64,000 nt of DNA from Gemmatimonadota bacterium (GTDB lineage Bacteria > Gemmatimonadota > Gemmatimonadetes > Gemmatimonadales > Gemmatimonadaceae): contig PLCA01000003.1 in the NCBI GenBank assembly GCA_003134685.1, forward strand, positions 631,537 to 695,536, in the 5' to 3' direction. Within the stretch, counting starts at the first letter, position 1, and each line of letters opens with the position of its first letter. The notes under the pieces were generated by a model. The model saw only the letters and a list, made by a program, of their open reading frames with translations, searched no databases and had not been told where the DNA came from. Below, in pieces: positions 1 through 8,882 of this stretch. The translations under genes were made by a program, and so were the position numbers.

Positions 1-2
1 CC

Positions 3-653
3 GCTGGAGAACGTCTCTCGTACGACGTGAGTTTTGGGCGGCTGCATGTAGGACACGGGACGATGCTGCTCGCCGGCACCGACACAATACGTGGCCACAC
101 CGCCTGGCGCGCCATTTTTACGATTTCGGGTGGAACGTTCTTCTTCCGCGTCCGCGATAGCACTGTGAGCTGGTTCGATACCGCGAGTCTATCCTCCCTC
201 CGCTTTGTGCAGCACATCAATGAAGGACGGTATCACGCAGACAGGGATTACGCGATCTACCCCGAGCGGGCCACCTACGTGCGCCTCGGCAGGCCGGAGG
301 CTCCATCCGTGCACGAGCCGCTCGACGACGCTTCGTTTCTCTACTTCCTGCGAAGCGTTCCCCTCGAGGTCGGCCGCACCTACACGTTCAATCGTTATTT
401 CCAGCCCGAGGGAAATCCCATCACCATTCACGTGCTCCGGCGAGAGAAGGTGACGGTTCCGGCAGGCACTTTCAACGCGATCGTCGTGCAGCCGCAGTTC
501 AAGACACCCGGAATCTTCTCGGAGAAAGGACACGCGGAAGTGTGGCTCGCCGACGACAGCACCCACATGATGATCCAGCTGAAATCGGGCCTCTCCTTCG
601 GCTCCCTGAATCTCTATCTCACCCGCTATTCGCCCGGCGATCGCTCACGGTAG
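3..653 (+). CDS. DUF3108 family protein, 5'-truncated by window edge
   Basis: The reading frame is open from the first bases of the window, so the start lies outside. The first visible residues (GERLSYDVSFG) are the typical opening of mature DUF3108 proteins, so mainly the signal peptide is probably missing. The body is a mixed beta protein ending with 'VWLADDSTHMMIQLKS', also usual for this family. DUF3108 proteins are secreted or periplasmic and often sit near envelope genes; no enzymatic activity is established. Its last 9 bp overlap the convergent UbiA-type gene. A GTG at 27 is the first possible start inside the window, but it would cut off the conserved opening. Family call is from residue pattern only. 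Confidence 0.7.
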   Translation, partial: AGERLSYDVSFGRLHVGHGTMLLAGTDTIRGHTAWRAIFTISGGTFFFRVRDSTVSWFDTASLSSLRFVQHINEGRYHADRDYAIYPERATYVRLGRPEAPSVHEPLDDASFLYFLRSVPLEVGRTYTFNRYFQPEGNPITIHVLRREKVTVPAGTFNAIVVQPQFKTPGIFSEKGHAEVWLADDSTHMMIQLKSGLSFGSLNLYLTRYSPGDRSR

Positions 654-1649
654 CACACCGCGGGAGATGGCGCGCCTCACCGCAGCGTTGGGTGCCTTGG
701 GCATCGTGGGTACGAAGATCCGATTCACCCACGGAAGGTCAACGAACAACAGCGTCACTACGAGTACAGTGCACGCCACCACCGCAGCCATCAGCGCCGG
801 TTCCCGATACAGCCCCTCCGGCCGCTGCGCCGCGCTATCCGGCCGGAATCCGACGGCGAGGTAGATCGCCATCACGAGCGCTATCAACGGGAACGACACG
901 ATAAGCTCGATGCGATAGCGCATCGCGAACGCGCCGAAAAAGAGCATCGCGGCCGACGCGTAAAACACGATCGAGATCAGCAGGTGCTGCTCAGCGATCC
1001 CCGCAAACGAGCGGCGGTATGCAATCGCTCGGCTACGATCACCAATGTGGCGGTACTCGGCGAAGCGCTTGATGGCCATGAAGTAGCAGCCAACCATCCA
1101 GTAGCTCACCAGAAGTGAAACTGGTGCGAGCCCGCCGGGGCTCACTATGTACCAGCCCATGAGCATTCTGAGCGGATTGTTCACCGCTTCCGAGAGGACA
1201 TCCACGTACGGAACATCCTTGCTGCGGATCGGAGGAACGTTGTAGACGCAGCCCATCGCCCAGAGTGCGGCGAGCGACGCGCCGAGCCCGAATGAGAGTA
1301 ACGCGCCCAGTCCAATTCCGACTACCGCGAGAACCGCCCACTCGAGGTACGCCAGCCGAATATTGACCCGCCCTGACGGTACCGCACGCCGAGACTTCTC
1401 GGGATGATGCCGATCGAACGGAGCGTCCATGACCTCATTGAGGACGTAATTGCTCGATGCGACAAGGCAAACGGCAACGAGCCCGAGGACGAGCCGCATG
1501 AGAAAGGCTTCGACGGCCGAGGCGTTGGTAGCCAAGGGAGCAAAGCCCAGGGCAACGACAACGCCGGGCAGCACGAACACATTCTTGAACCAGTGATCCA
1601 CACGCGCGATCTCTAAAAGACCGCGGATTGTCGACTCGCTATGCGGCAT
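645..1649 (-). CDS. UbiA-family prenyltransferase, decaprenyl-phosphate phosphoribosyltransferase-like
   Basis: An integral membrane protein of 334 residues with many hydrophobic segments. The first UbiA motif is present as NEVMDAPFD followed by RHHPEKSRRAVPSG (residues about 70-95). An N-terminal 'DHWFKNVFVLP' and a later 'IKRFAEYR' resemble mycobacterial Rv3806c, which joins PRPP to decaprenyl phosphate in the first step of decaprenylphosphoryl-arabinose synthesis. UbiA enzymes otherwise make quinone, heme or chlorophyll precursors, but the neighbours (HAD phosphatase, ArnT-like transferase, PAP2 phosphatase) favour lipid-linked sugar chemistry. The start overlaps the end of the HAD gene by 11 bp, implying one transcript. 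The UbiA fold is secure; the phosphoribosyl substrate is inference. Confidence 0.8.
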   Translation of the reverse strand: MPHSESTIRGLLEIARVDHWFKNVFVLPGVVVALGFAPLATNASAVEAFLMRLVLGLVAVCLVASSNYVLNEVMDAPFDRHHPEKSRRAVPSGRVNIRLAYLEWAVLAVVGIGLGALLSFGLGASLAALWAMGCVYNVPPIRSKDVPYVDVLSEAVNNPLRMLMGWYIVSPGGLAPVSLLVSYWMVGCYFMAIKRFAEYRHIGDRSRAIAYRRSFAGIAEQHLLISIVFYASAAMLFFGAFAMRYRIELIVSFPLIALVMAIYLAVGFRPDSAAQRPEGLYREPALMAAVVACTVLVVTLLFVDLPWVNRIFVPTMPKAPNAAVRRAISRGVLP

Positions 1650-2394
1650 CGTTGGCGACGAGGCGCCTCAGCTCGGTGTAGTCGCGCACGCCAGTCCACC
1701 CGGAGCCGCGTGCTCCCGCGCGACCGATGATGTAACAGCGCACTCCAGCGGCACTGGCCGCGCCAGCGTCGAGGTCGGGCCGGTCACCGACATACACTGC
1801 GTGTTCCGCTGGTGTATCGAGACGTGCGAGCACTGTTCGAAGTCCCGCCGGATCGGGTTTGAGTCTCCCGACATCAGAGTCCTGCGCGCACACGACCACA
1901 TCGAAAAGAGCCGAGAGACCCATCGCGGTCAGTTTAGCGGTCGCCGGATAATCGGACCATGCACCGATGAGGATCCCGGTACTACGGAGTTCTTTCAGAT
2001 ATTCCATTACGCCAGGCCAACGCGTCGCCAACATCAGATCCAAAGGAGATCGTTCTATCCATTTTTCGATTGTGCGCCTCACCGCGGCCACCGGATATCC
2101 CGCGCGATCTGCCGTGAGCATCAGTTGCCGTTCTTCAAGCATCGCGGCTGGTCCAGTCGAGCCGTCAACGCGGAGCCCATCGCCTCGGAGCTGATCACGC
2201 CGCAGCTGTTCGTGCGCACCGCGGTATGACCACAGAATCCGGAATGTCGCAACCGCGTCACGGGGATGGAGTACGTGCGCGCGCACAAGACGGAACAGCA
2301 TCGCGCGCCGCAGAGCAGACTGGCGATAGAGCGTTCCATCGACGTCGAAAATAACGGCGGCAACGCTCGCGCTATCGCGGCGGGATAACTGCAT
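1639..2394 (-). CDS. HAD-superfamily phosphatase
   Basis: A 251-residue HAD hydrolase. Motif I is VIFDVDGTLY near the N-terminus, the motif II region is 'GAWSDYP', motif III Lys is in 'GRLKPDP' and motif IV is YVGDRPDLDAG. The frame is open further upstream, but that extension is low-complexity antisense of the next gene. The ATG at 2394 (MQLSRRD) leaves only a short lead to motif I and is chosen. It overlaps the GT-C gene upstream by 23 bp and the UbiA gene downstream by 11 bp. A phosphatase beside a phosphoribosyltransferase-like enzyme could remove the 5-phosphate of a polyprenyl-phosphoribose intermediate, but generic phosphoglycolate-type activity cannot be excluded. Confidence 0.8.
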   Translation of the reverse strand: MQLSRRDSASVAAVIFDVDGTLYRQSALRRAMLFRLVRAHVLHPRDAVATFRILWSYRGAHEQLRRDQLRGDGLRVDGSTGPAAMLEERQLMLTADRAGYPVAAVRRTIEKWIERSPLDLMLATRWPGVMEYLKELRSTGILIGAWSDYPATAKLTAMGLSALFDVVVCAQDSDVGRLKPDPAGLRTVLARLDTPAEHAVYVGDRPDLDAGAASAAGVRCYIIGRAGARGSGWTGVRDYTELRRLVANDAA

Positions 2395-4078
2395 TGCGCA
2401 ACAAAGGGTACACGGCGGGCTCGCGTCGGAAAAAGACAAAGCCATCTCGGTCGCCGAAGACTTGAAGTCCGCGCCGGCCGCGCCAGCGATCCGCCTTATC
2501 GATCTTGGTGACGAAGTATGCTGGCCTGTCAATCGGGCCGGATAGCAGCCATTCCTCGAAATGGTCAGGTGCGACTCGAGCTGCACGTGCCGAGTGCTCG
2601 GGTGGTACCCGCGCGTAAAACAGGTGGGCGTAGCTCTTGAAGCCGAGTGGGGCGACATAACACTGGCACCCGCGGAGAGACTCGTAGAACGCGATCGGAG
2701 TCGCTTGCGTATATCGCTCGATCTTGGGCGCAATCCTCGCGAGCGCGAGCGGGACTATGATCGCCGTCGCAACGAACAAGATGCCGGCGAATCGCTTTGT
2801 ATCCTTCCGCCCACCCCAAAGTGTCGCGAGTGCAAACGCGATCGCGGCGAAATACGTTCCGCCGACGATGAGATCCACGGGAGACCACCCGACCCGAACC
2901 GCGAGTGTCGCGCGTACCAGTGGGTCGCTCACCACGCGCGACAGGTCCAGCCGATTGTGCGCGATCATGAGCCCGACGACGGGTAGCGCCAGAAACACAG
3001 CGGTCCAGGCGAGCCCGATCCCGCGGGCAGCGATACTCCAGTAGCGCGGCCACCATGTCTTTTCAACATCGGTGAGCGCCTGCGCCGCGAGAAAGGTGAT
3101 GGGAAAGTATGCAAGCGACGAGTAATGGACGATCTTCGTCTGCACGAGGGAGAACACCACCAACACCACGATCAGCAGCGAGATCATCCAGAGTCGAAAG
3201 TCACGCTGTTCCGGCGAGTCGCCTATGCGCTTGCCCAACGCCGAGACCGCAAACACGGAGGCGGGAAAGCATCCGAGCGCGAGCACCAGGAAGTGGAAAT
3301 ACCATGGGCCAGTGTGCCCGGCCACGCCCGTGCGGAGGAGCTCGAGTTGACGCGCGACGAAGGCACCAATGAAGCCGCCGGTGCTCGCGCCCGATCCCTG
3401 TTGCGAGGCGAGAATGTACCACGGTGCCGCAACGAGGCCTGCCGCAGTTACCCAGATCAACACGGGAACGATAGGCACGGCGTAGCGTCTCCGGGCCGCC
3501 CAGACCCCCAACCACGCGAGACCAGGAAGCAACAGCCCGACAGGGCCTTTAGTCAGTACTGCCAACCCAATGCTCACGCCCGCAACAACGAGCAGCACCC
3601 ATTCACCGCCGCTGTAAGACACCCGCGTGATACGAGTATTGGCGTCTGCCGCTCTCAAACCTTCGTCTGTCTGCCGACTGCTCTGAAACGCGAAGAGCGC
3701 GACAATTCCCGCAAAGATCAGGAGATTGAAGAGCGGGTCGATGATCCCGGAGCGGAAGTACAGGTTGGGCAGCATCGAGCCGCCAAACGCGAGTGCCCAC
3801 CACAAGGCGAAGCGGCGATCAAAAAGCTGCCGCCCTACTATATAGATGCCGACCAGCGTGATGATCCCCACCAAGGCATTAGGGAGCCGCGCAGCGAATT
3901 CCCCCACGCCGAACACCCGCATCGACAACGCCTGAACCCACATGAAAAGCGGCGGCTTCTCGGCGAACGGCTGGAATCCGATCTGCACCCGTCGATAGTC
4001 ACCCGTGACGAGCATCTCGCGCGCACCCTCGGCGAAATTGATTTCGTCCCAATCAAAAAGATGCAGTCGTCCCAGCAA
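2372..4078 (-). CDS. ArnT/GT39-like membrane glycosyltransferase (GT-C fold)
   Basis: A large polytopic membrane protein with the GT-C signature near its N-terminus: 'FDWDEINFAEGAREM' carries the Asp-Glu pair found in ArnT/PMT-type enzymes, followed by 'EKPPLFMWVQAL'. Such enzymes take a sugar from a polyprenyl-phosphate donor and add it to lipid A, protein or glycan on the periplasmic side. The listed start is a TTG. The frame stays open upstream to about 4171 and encodes a hydrophobic stretch (ALIAAIAAFSFIPLLG) that looks like the usual first membrane helix, but contains no ATG, GTG or TTG, so the true start is unresolved. It follows the PAP2 gene and overlaps the HAD gene by 23 bp. Confidence 0.8.
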   Translation of the reverse strand: MLGRLHLFDWDEINFAEGAREMLVTGDYRRVQIGFQPFAEKPPLFMWVQALSMRVFGVGEFAARLPNALVGIITLVGIYIVGRQLFDRRFALWWALAFGGSMLPNLYFRSGIIDPLFNLLIFAGIVALFAFQSSRQTDEGLRAADANTRITRVSYSGGEWVLLVVAGVSIGLAVLTKGPVGLLLPGLAWLGVWAARRRYAVPIVPVLIWVTAAGLVAAPWYILASQQGSGASTGGFIGAFVARQLELLRTGVAGHTGPWYFHFLVLALGCFPASVFAVSALGKRIGDSPEQRDFRLWMISLLIVVLVVFSLVQTKIVHYSSLAYFPITFLAAQALTDVEKTWWPRYWSIAARGIGLAWTAVFLALPVVGLMIAHNRLDLSRVVSDPLVRATLAVRVGWSPVDLIVGGTYFAAIAFALATLWGGRKDTKRFAGILFVATAIIVPLALARIAPKIERYTQATPIAFYESLRGCQCYVAPLGFKSYAHLFYARVPPEHSARAARVAPDHFEEWLLSGPIDRPAYFVTKIDKADRWRGRRGLQVFGDRDGFVFFRREPAVYPLLRNAVIPPR

Positions 4079-4142
4079 GGGGATGAAGCTGAACGCTGCG
4101 ATGGCGGCGATCAGCGCGCCGTCCCGCAGCGCAGAGGATCGG

Positions 4143-5042
4143 TTACGGTCCAGGAGAGTGGCTACCCAGCTCTAGCGGTATAGACCACGTTAGGGCTGCA
4201 CCGTGACCCGCGACGGGCACGACTGTCGTCGAGCGCAGCATGTCGACTAGCGCAGTAGGAAGGCCGCCGGTCTGTATGTCCGATTGCCGGGCCTTCGGGT
4301 GCGATCGAGCGACTACTGTGAGGCCGCTCCAGGTTCCAATTGCTGCTGCAAGGGGAAGGTCGCTCGCCCAATGGACGTTTTGGTACATGCGGGCAAGCCC
4401 GACGAGCCCCGCGCCTCCGTACGCGATAGGACCGATGATGCGAGCCAATCCCGGATGCCATTGGTCGGCTTCGCTCGTGAGCGCCGCAGCCATCGCGAAG
4501 CTCGCAGCGGCATGCCCAGACGGGAACGACACGAATGGTCCGTTCCCATCATGAAAGCCGCGGCCGAACTGAAAGTTCTCCGGGTTACTATCGTTCACGG
4601 ACGGAAGCGCTCGCCCGGAGATCCCTTTACCCAGACCAGTAATGCTGGCTGCAAGGAGAACGGCTTCCGTCATGTGAAGCGCAGCACCTGCCAGCCGAGG
4701 CATTCGTGTGATGCGGCCGGCGGCAAAAAGACCGGCGCCAATGACAAATGGACCCGGCCCGCCGAGGAACGAGAGATCGCGCGCGGTGTGTTGCAGATCG
4801 TCGTTTCGTTGGAAGCGCTTCTCCTGCAGTTCTCTTGCAGTCCGGCCGTCAAGAGGTGCTATGGCCACGGTTGCCAACGCGGCTAGAGCGCCGGCCACGG
4901 CGTCACCTTTCGTCAGCCATGGACGGGTCGTAACCGCGCTATCCTTTTGAGAATCCTGCGCGCCAAGACAGGGCAAGAAACTTCCGGCGGAGAGTACCGG
5001 GCTGGCGGCAAGGAGCGCGCGCACAAGCGAGCGGAAATTCAC
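4143..5042 (-). CDS. PAP2-family phosphatase with signal peptide
   Basis: The 299-residue product begins with a signal-like segment (MNFRSLVRALLAASPVLSAG). It carries PAP2 motifs: a degenerate first motif 'KGISGRALP', the central SFPSGHAAASF, and 'ARMYQNVHWASD' with the catalytic His and Asp. PAP2 enzymes dephosphorylate lipid phosphates in the membrane or periplasm. In mycobacteria a PAP2 protein (Rv3807c) is encoded next to the phosphoribosyltransferase Rv3806c and is assigned to the decaprenyl-phosphoribose phosphatase step, and a UbiA gene of that type lies two genes downstream here. Undecaprenyl-pyrophosphate recycling is an equally possible role. Confidence 0.85.
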   Translation of the reverse strand: MNFRSLVRALLAASPVLSAGSFLPCLGAQDSQKDSAVTTRPWLTKGDAVAGALAALATVAIAPLDGRTARELQEKRFQRNDDLQHTARDLSFLGGPGPFVIGAGLFAAGRITRMPRLAGAALHMTEAVLLAASITGLGKGISGRALPSVNDSNPENFQFGRGFHDGNGPFVSFPSGHAAASFAMAAALTSEADQWHPGLARIIGPIAYGGAGLVGLARMYQNVHWASDLPLAAAIGTWSGLTVVARSHPKARQSDIQTGGLPTALVDMLRSTTVVPVAGHGAALTWSIPLELGSHSPGP

Positions 5043-5204
5043 TTCGGAATACGCAGCGCCAGGCGATTCATGCGATGGAGTAGAATGTGAGGTGGGTCCT
5101 CCAATCTAAGACCCCATAGCCGGCGCTTCAATGCGCGGCTTGACACCACACGCGGAGCGGGGATAGAACAGCAGGACCTCTCCTTCCCTCAATTAGGTCC
5201 GCCA

Positions 5205-5849
5205 GTGATCTTCGCCGATGCGCCGCTATCAACCCGGTGCTTCCTCTCGTTGCGCTCGATCCTGACTCCGTACGCCCGCGTGGCATCCGCCCTCCCAGCG
5301 CAGGGACGCGTGCTCGACCTCGGAACGGGGCACGGACTCCTGGCATTCGCGCTATCCCTCGGCTCCCATCAGCGCGAGATCATCGGCGTCGACCACGATC
5401 CTGATCGCGTTCGAGTTGCCGAAGCGGCCGCACTCAGAATTCCAGTCACGTCCAGGCCAAAATTCCAGGTCGGCGACCTCAGAGAGAAGCTCGTGTCGTT
5501 CGCATCCGGGTCCCTCGCCGGCATCGCGATGATGGACATCCTCCACTATTTCGATCCCGCAACCCAGCAATTCCTCGTTGGCGAGGCGGCCCGGGTCCTC
5601 GCCCCAGGCGGGATTCTCGCCGTACGCGAGATTGATTCGGACGACGGAATCAAAGCGGCCGCGAATCGGCTCTACGAGCACCTCGCGACAGGCGTCGGTT
5701 TTACCCGATCAGCCGGCCCAAAGCTGAGCTTCAGAGGTGCACGCGGGTGGACCAGTCTGCTCGAGAGCGCCAGCTTTACAGTGCGCTCGGAGCGCTGCGG
5801 CCCTTACTTCTTTGCCGACGTTCTGTTCGTCGCCCAACGGAGGGTGTAA
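5205..5849 (+). CDS. Class I SAM-dependent methyltransferase
   Basis: A 214-residue protein starting at GTG 5205. Motif I is GRVLDLGTGHGLLA (residues about 34-47), followed by 'IIGVDHDPDRV' with the acidic residue that binds the ribose of SAM. 'MMDILHYFDP' and 'AARVLAPGGILAVRE' match motifs II-III of Rossmann-fold methyltransferases. The substrate is not readable from sequence. It runs toward the GT2 and deacetylase genes 75 bp downstream and may share their transcript, suggesting a modification of lipid or sugar intermediates. Confidence 0.8.
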   Translation: MIFADAPLSTRCFLSLRSILTPYARVASALPAQGRVLDLGTGHGLLAFALSLGSHQREIIGVDHDPDRVRVAEAAALRIPVTSRPKFQVGDLREKLVSFASGSLAGIAMMDILHYFDPATQQFLVGEAARVLAPGGILAVREIDSDDGIKAAANRLYEHLATGVGFTRSAGPKLSFRGARGWTSLLESASFTVRSERCGPYFFADVLFVAQRRV

Positions 5850-5923
5850 TGTTGCTGTAAGCGCCTCGGATTATCCTCCGGGCCTCAGCCTTGCCCTAAT
5901 AAAAAGGTCTAATACGCATAACT

Positions 5924-6724
5924 ATGGCTTTTGTTGAAACTGAAGTTCCCGCCCGTTTCCACCGGAGGCTACCAAAACCGGCCACGCCGCTCTTGTCCAT
6001 CGTCATCCCGACCTGGAACGGTGGGCGCCAGCTTTCGGCGACTCTCGACCATATGCGCGAGTTTCGCGAGCGCCTGGAGTTCAAAACGGAGATCGTCATC
6101 GTCGACGACTGCAGCGGGCACTCGACCGCGCGCATCGCGGGCGACTTCGCGAACCACAACGAGCTGGCGGTCGTCCTGAGGAACCAAGTAAACCAGGGCA
6201 AGGGACACGCGGTCGCGCGGGGTATGCTTCACGCGAGCGGAGCCTATCGGATTTTCGTCGATTCCGACCTGGCGTACCCGAGCTCCCAAATCACCAAGCT
6301 CTTGCATGTGCTCGAAGCAGGAAACGATGTCGCGATCGCGTGTCGTGTGCTGCCCGAATCACGCTACGTGATGAGCCCGACGTTTTTCCATTATCTCTAC
6401 ACGCGACACCTGATGAGTCGTCTGTTCAACCGGTTGACGCAGCAGGTTCTCCTGCCTGGCATCCTGGACACACAGGCTGGGCTCAAAGGATTCACTGCAC
6501 AGGCCGCACAGACAGTCTTTTCACGCCAGACGCTGTGCGGTTTTGGTTTCGACCTCGAGTGTCTCTTCATTGCGCGCCTGCACGGTCTGAAGATCGAGCA
6601 AGTTCCGGTGGACTTTTACTACAGCGACGAGCCGAGCACTATTTCGTTCGCCAGGCATGGGGCCCGGATGTTGATGGATCTCGTTCGCGTCCGCCGAAAT
6701 GGTGCGCGTGGGATATACGCCTAG
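5924..6724 (+). CDS. GT2 polyprenyl-phosphate sugar synthase (ALG5/DPM-like)
   Basis: A soluble GT-A glycosyltransferase of 266 residues. It has LLSIVIPTWNGG, 'EIVIVDDCS', 'NQGKGHAVARGM', the DxD motif in 'FVDSDLAYP', 'DTQAGLKGF' and 'GFGFDLECLFIA', the order seen in dolichyl-phosphate beta-glucosyl/mannosyl synthases. It would move a nucleotide-sugar residue onto polyprenyl phosphate at the inner face of the membrane. Such a lipid-linked sugar is the donor used by GT-C enzymes like those at 2372-4078 and 7524-8711. It overlaps the following deacetylase gene by 26 bp. The sugar is not predictable. Confidence 0.85.
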   Translation: MAFVETEVPARFHRRLPKPATPLLSIVIPTWNGGRQLSATLDHMREFRERLEFKTEIVIVDDCSGHSTARIAGDFANHNELAVVLRNQVNQGKGHAVARGMLHASGAYRIFVDSDLAYPSSQITKLLHVLEAGNDVAIACRVLPESRYVMSPTFFHYLYTRHLMSRLFNRLTQQVLLPGILDTQAGLKGFTAQAAQTVFSRQTLCGFGFDLECLFIARLHGLKIEQVPVDFYYSDEPSTISFARHGARMLMDLVRVRRNGARGIYA

Positions 6725-7589
6725 CTCGGCTCGGCTCATCATCAACGCCGACGACTTCGGAATCTCGCGCGGCGTAAACATCGGAATAATCGAGGCGGCG
6801 GAAGCGGGGGCGGTTACCTCCGCATCTATGGTCGTCAATCTGCCTGCCTTCGCGGACGCTATCGACCGTGCGCGCTCGTGCCCCGCCCTCTCCCTCGGCC
6901 TTCATCTGAATTTCACCGTCGGCCGCCCTCTCACGGTCTCGCCGTCGCTGACACAACGCGATACCGGCGAGTTCTACGCGTTGCCGGTGTTGGTCGCGCG
7001 GGCTTCTCTCGGACTTCTTGATCAATGGGACATAGCTCGCGAGTGCCTGGCGCAGATCGATCGCATGTCCGATGCGGGCTTCCCACCGACGCACCTGGAC
7101 AGCCATCGACACGTCCACGCGCACCCGGCAATCTCATCGGCGGTCATCACAGCCGCTGCTTCCAGGGGAGTTTTTCAGGTGCGCGTCCCCACTGAGCCGC
7201 TGTGGGTAAATGCCCGCGACTGGCGGGCCACTCTCAAGAAAGCGGGCCTTTTGGCTTGCGCTCGTCTGTCAGGCCGAACCAGCGCCAATGATCGTGCGAT
7301 TCATTTCGTCGGCCTTTCATTGCAGGGAGGAAGATCGTTCGCGAAGCGACTGTTCGCGCTGATTCCACGATTGCCGGCGGGAACGACCGAGCTGATGACA
7401 CACCCGGGTTACGCTGACGATTCACTCGCGGAGCAAGACAGCTACACGCTGGAGCGAGAGACCGAGCTGGAGGTGCTGTGCTCCCGCGAATTTCGAGAGC
7501 TGCTCGCTCGCTGCGGCGTGACGCTAACCAGCTTCGCCGATGGGCCGTCGATCGTTCCGCACGAGGACCAGCTCGCCCAGCATCACTAG
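6699..7589 (+). CDS. ChbG/HpnK (YdjC) family carbohydrate deacetylase
   Basis: A 296-residue YdjC-fold protein. The metal-binding Asp pair is in RLIINADDFGIS and the His ligands are in 'GLHLNFTVG' and 'HLDSHRHVHAHP'. The family removes N-acetyl groups from chitooligosaccharides (ChbG) or from glucosamine-bearing hopanoid intermediates (HpnK). Here it is translationally coupled to a polyprenyl-phosphate sugar synthase (26 bp overlap), so an N-acetylated lipid-linked sugar is a plausible substrate. No other hopanoid gene is seen nearby. Its 3' end overlaps the convergent GT87-like gene by 66 bp. Confidence 0.85.
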   Translation: MVRVGYTPSSARLIINADDFGISRGVNIGIIEAAEAGAVTSASMVVNLPAFADAIDRARSCPALSLGLHLNFTVGRPLTVSPSLTQRDTGEFYALPVLVARASLGLLDQWDIARECLAQIDRMSDAGFPPTHLDSHRHVHAHPAISSAVITAAASRGVFQVRVPTEPLWVNARDWRATLKKAGLLACARLSGRTSANDRAIHFVGLSLQGGRSFAKRLFALIPRLPAGTTELMTHPGYADDSLAEQDSYTLERETELEVLCSREFRELLARCGVTLTSFADGPSIVPHEDQLAQHH

Positions 7590-8711
7590 CCACAGGATGG
7601 TGAGCGGAATGGAAAATCGTGTTGGCGAGGCGAGGATGTGCTTGATGGCGTCCGGCACCAGCTCCGAGCCAGTCAGGGCAACCAGGAAATAGACAATCGC
7701 GAATAGCGCGGTTCGCCACGCCGCGCGTGGGGAGGGGCACGCGAGGTACCAGATCACCATTCCGGACAGCGCGATCACCGCGGACTGACGCTCCGCGCGA
7801 TGGTTGAACACGACGCAGAATACCATCACGAAGCCGAGGAACTGCAACCGTAGCTTCCTGTCGTTCCAATCGCGCATTCGCAGGATCAGCACCCCGAGAA
7901 GGATTGCACATGCGATCAACTGCACGGGCCACGCCGGCCAGGTGATGCCGATGTCGCGGAAAAGCTCCATCGCGCTCGACCCTACTAGAGCAGCTTCGCC
8001 GCGCTCAAGAGCGCTCCAGGATCTGTATTGCGCGGCAAGCGCGTCTGGTGAGATGACCACCAGCGGAAGCGCTACCAGAATTGCCGTGGTTAGGACCGTG
8101 ATCAGAATCGCCCGCACTCGATCCCGGCGAGGCAGCGCGAAGGTGAGCGCCGCCAGTGGGAATATCTTGGTCACCGTACCGAGCGCGATCGCGACCGCGC
8201 CGCGCCACAGCCAGCCGCGCTCGTAGGCCACGAAGGCGACGATGATGATCGCCACAACGAGGGCGTTGCTCTGAGATGACTGCATCGAGCGGAGTGTCGG
8301 AACAGACACGAGCGCCTGTGCGACGGCCCACTGCTCCCGAGGCAGAAGCAGCCTCAGCGCAAAGAAGATCGCGAGCGCATTGACGACGTTCCAGGAAAAG
8401 AGGCCGGCAACGAGCGGAAGCACCGCGAAAGGAGCAAACAGCAGCGCGAACGAGGGGGAATACTTGAAGTAGTCGCGCGCCTGCTCCAGTCGCAGCACGT
8501 ACAGATCGTTGTTCGCGATCAGATTCCAGAACGAGGCGCGGAAAATCGCAAAGTCGTTCGCGAAGCCGAACACGCCGCGCTGGATGGTGACGATGAGTGC
8601 CGCGGTGACGTAGATCAGCAGGAGCAGTCGCTGATCGAGGATCAATTTCGTGAGTTTTGTCTTCACATCCTTGAAAGCCAGAGGGAGCTTGGCGACGATT
8701 GCAAATACCAA
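7524..8711 (-). CDS. GT87/DUF2029-like polytopic membrane glycosyltransferase
   Basis: The 395-residue protein is very hydrophobic with around ten membrane segments. It has 'FANDFAIFRASFWNL' after the first helix and 'YFKYSPSFALLFAPFAVLP', the pattern of DUF2029/GT87 polyprenyl-phosphate-mannose-dependent transferases, and a later 'GTVTKIFPLAAL'. These enzymes use lipid-linked sugars on the outer face of the membrane. Together with the ALG5-like synthase on the opposite strand it suggests donor and acceptor steps of one pathway. Family assignment is by motif pattern; the acceptor is unknown. Confidence 0.7.
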   Translation of the reverse strand: MVFAIVAKLPLAFKDVKTKLTKLILDQRLLLLIYVTAALIVTIQRGVFGFANDFAIFRASFWNLIANNDLYVLRLEQARDYFKYSPSFALLFAPFAVLPLVAGLFSWNVVNALAIFFALRLLLPREQWAVAQALVSVPTLRSMQSSQSNALVVAIIIVAFVAYERGWLWRGAVAIALGTVTKIFPLAALTFALPRRDRVRAILITVLTTAILVALPLVVISPDALAAQYRSWSALERGEAALVGSSAMELFRDIGITWPAWPVQLIACAILLGVLILRMRDWNDRKLRLQFLGFVMVFCVVFNHRAERQSAVIALSGMVIWYLACPSPRAAWRTALFAIVYFLVALTGSELVPDAIKHILASPTRFSIPLTILWLVMLGELVLVRNDRRPIGEAG

Positions 8712-8741
8712 ATACTATAATGTGACGGCCAGTTTGTTGGC

Positions 8742-8761
8742 GCGAGGTGATCTCACCTCGC
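8742..8761. promoter_or_regulatory. 20-bp palindrome, possible operator
   Basis: The sequence reads GCGAGGTGA-TC-TCACCTCGC, two perfect 9-bp arms around a 2-nt centre. It lies between the divergent GT87-like gene and the acetyltransferase gene, 30 bp upstream of the former. No T-run follows on either strand, so it is not a standard terminator. A dimeric repressor site is the simplest reading, but no regulator gene is adjacent. Confidence 0.4.
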
Positions 8762-8882
8762 CATGATGGAATTGGTGAAAGACGGAATGAGGTGGCTCAC
8801 CCTTGTTTTCTCTTGATACTGACCCTTTTTTTCTCCTAATCCCTACAGACGGAGTCAGAGGCGGGGCGCAGCTTTCTGCTCC

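Noticed and set aside
3125-4183. 352-codon open frame antisense to the ArnT-like gene
   Set aside because: Composition rich in Arg, His and Glu typical of antisense frames; the opposite strand encodes clear membrane helices.
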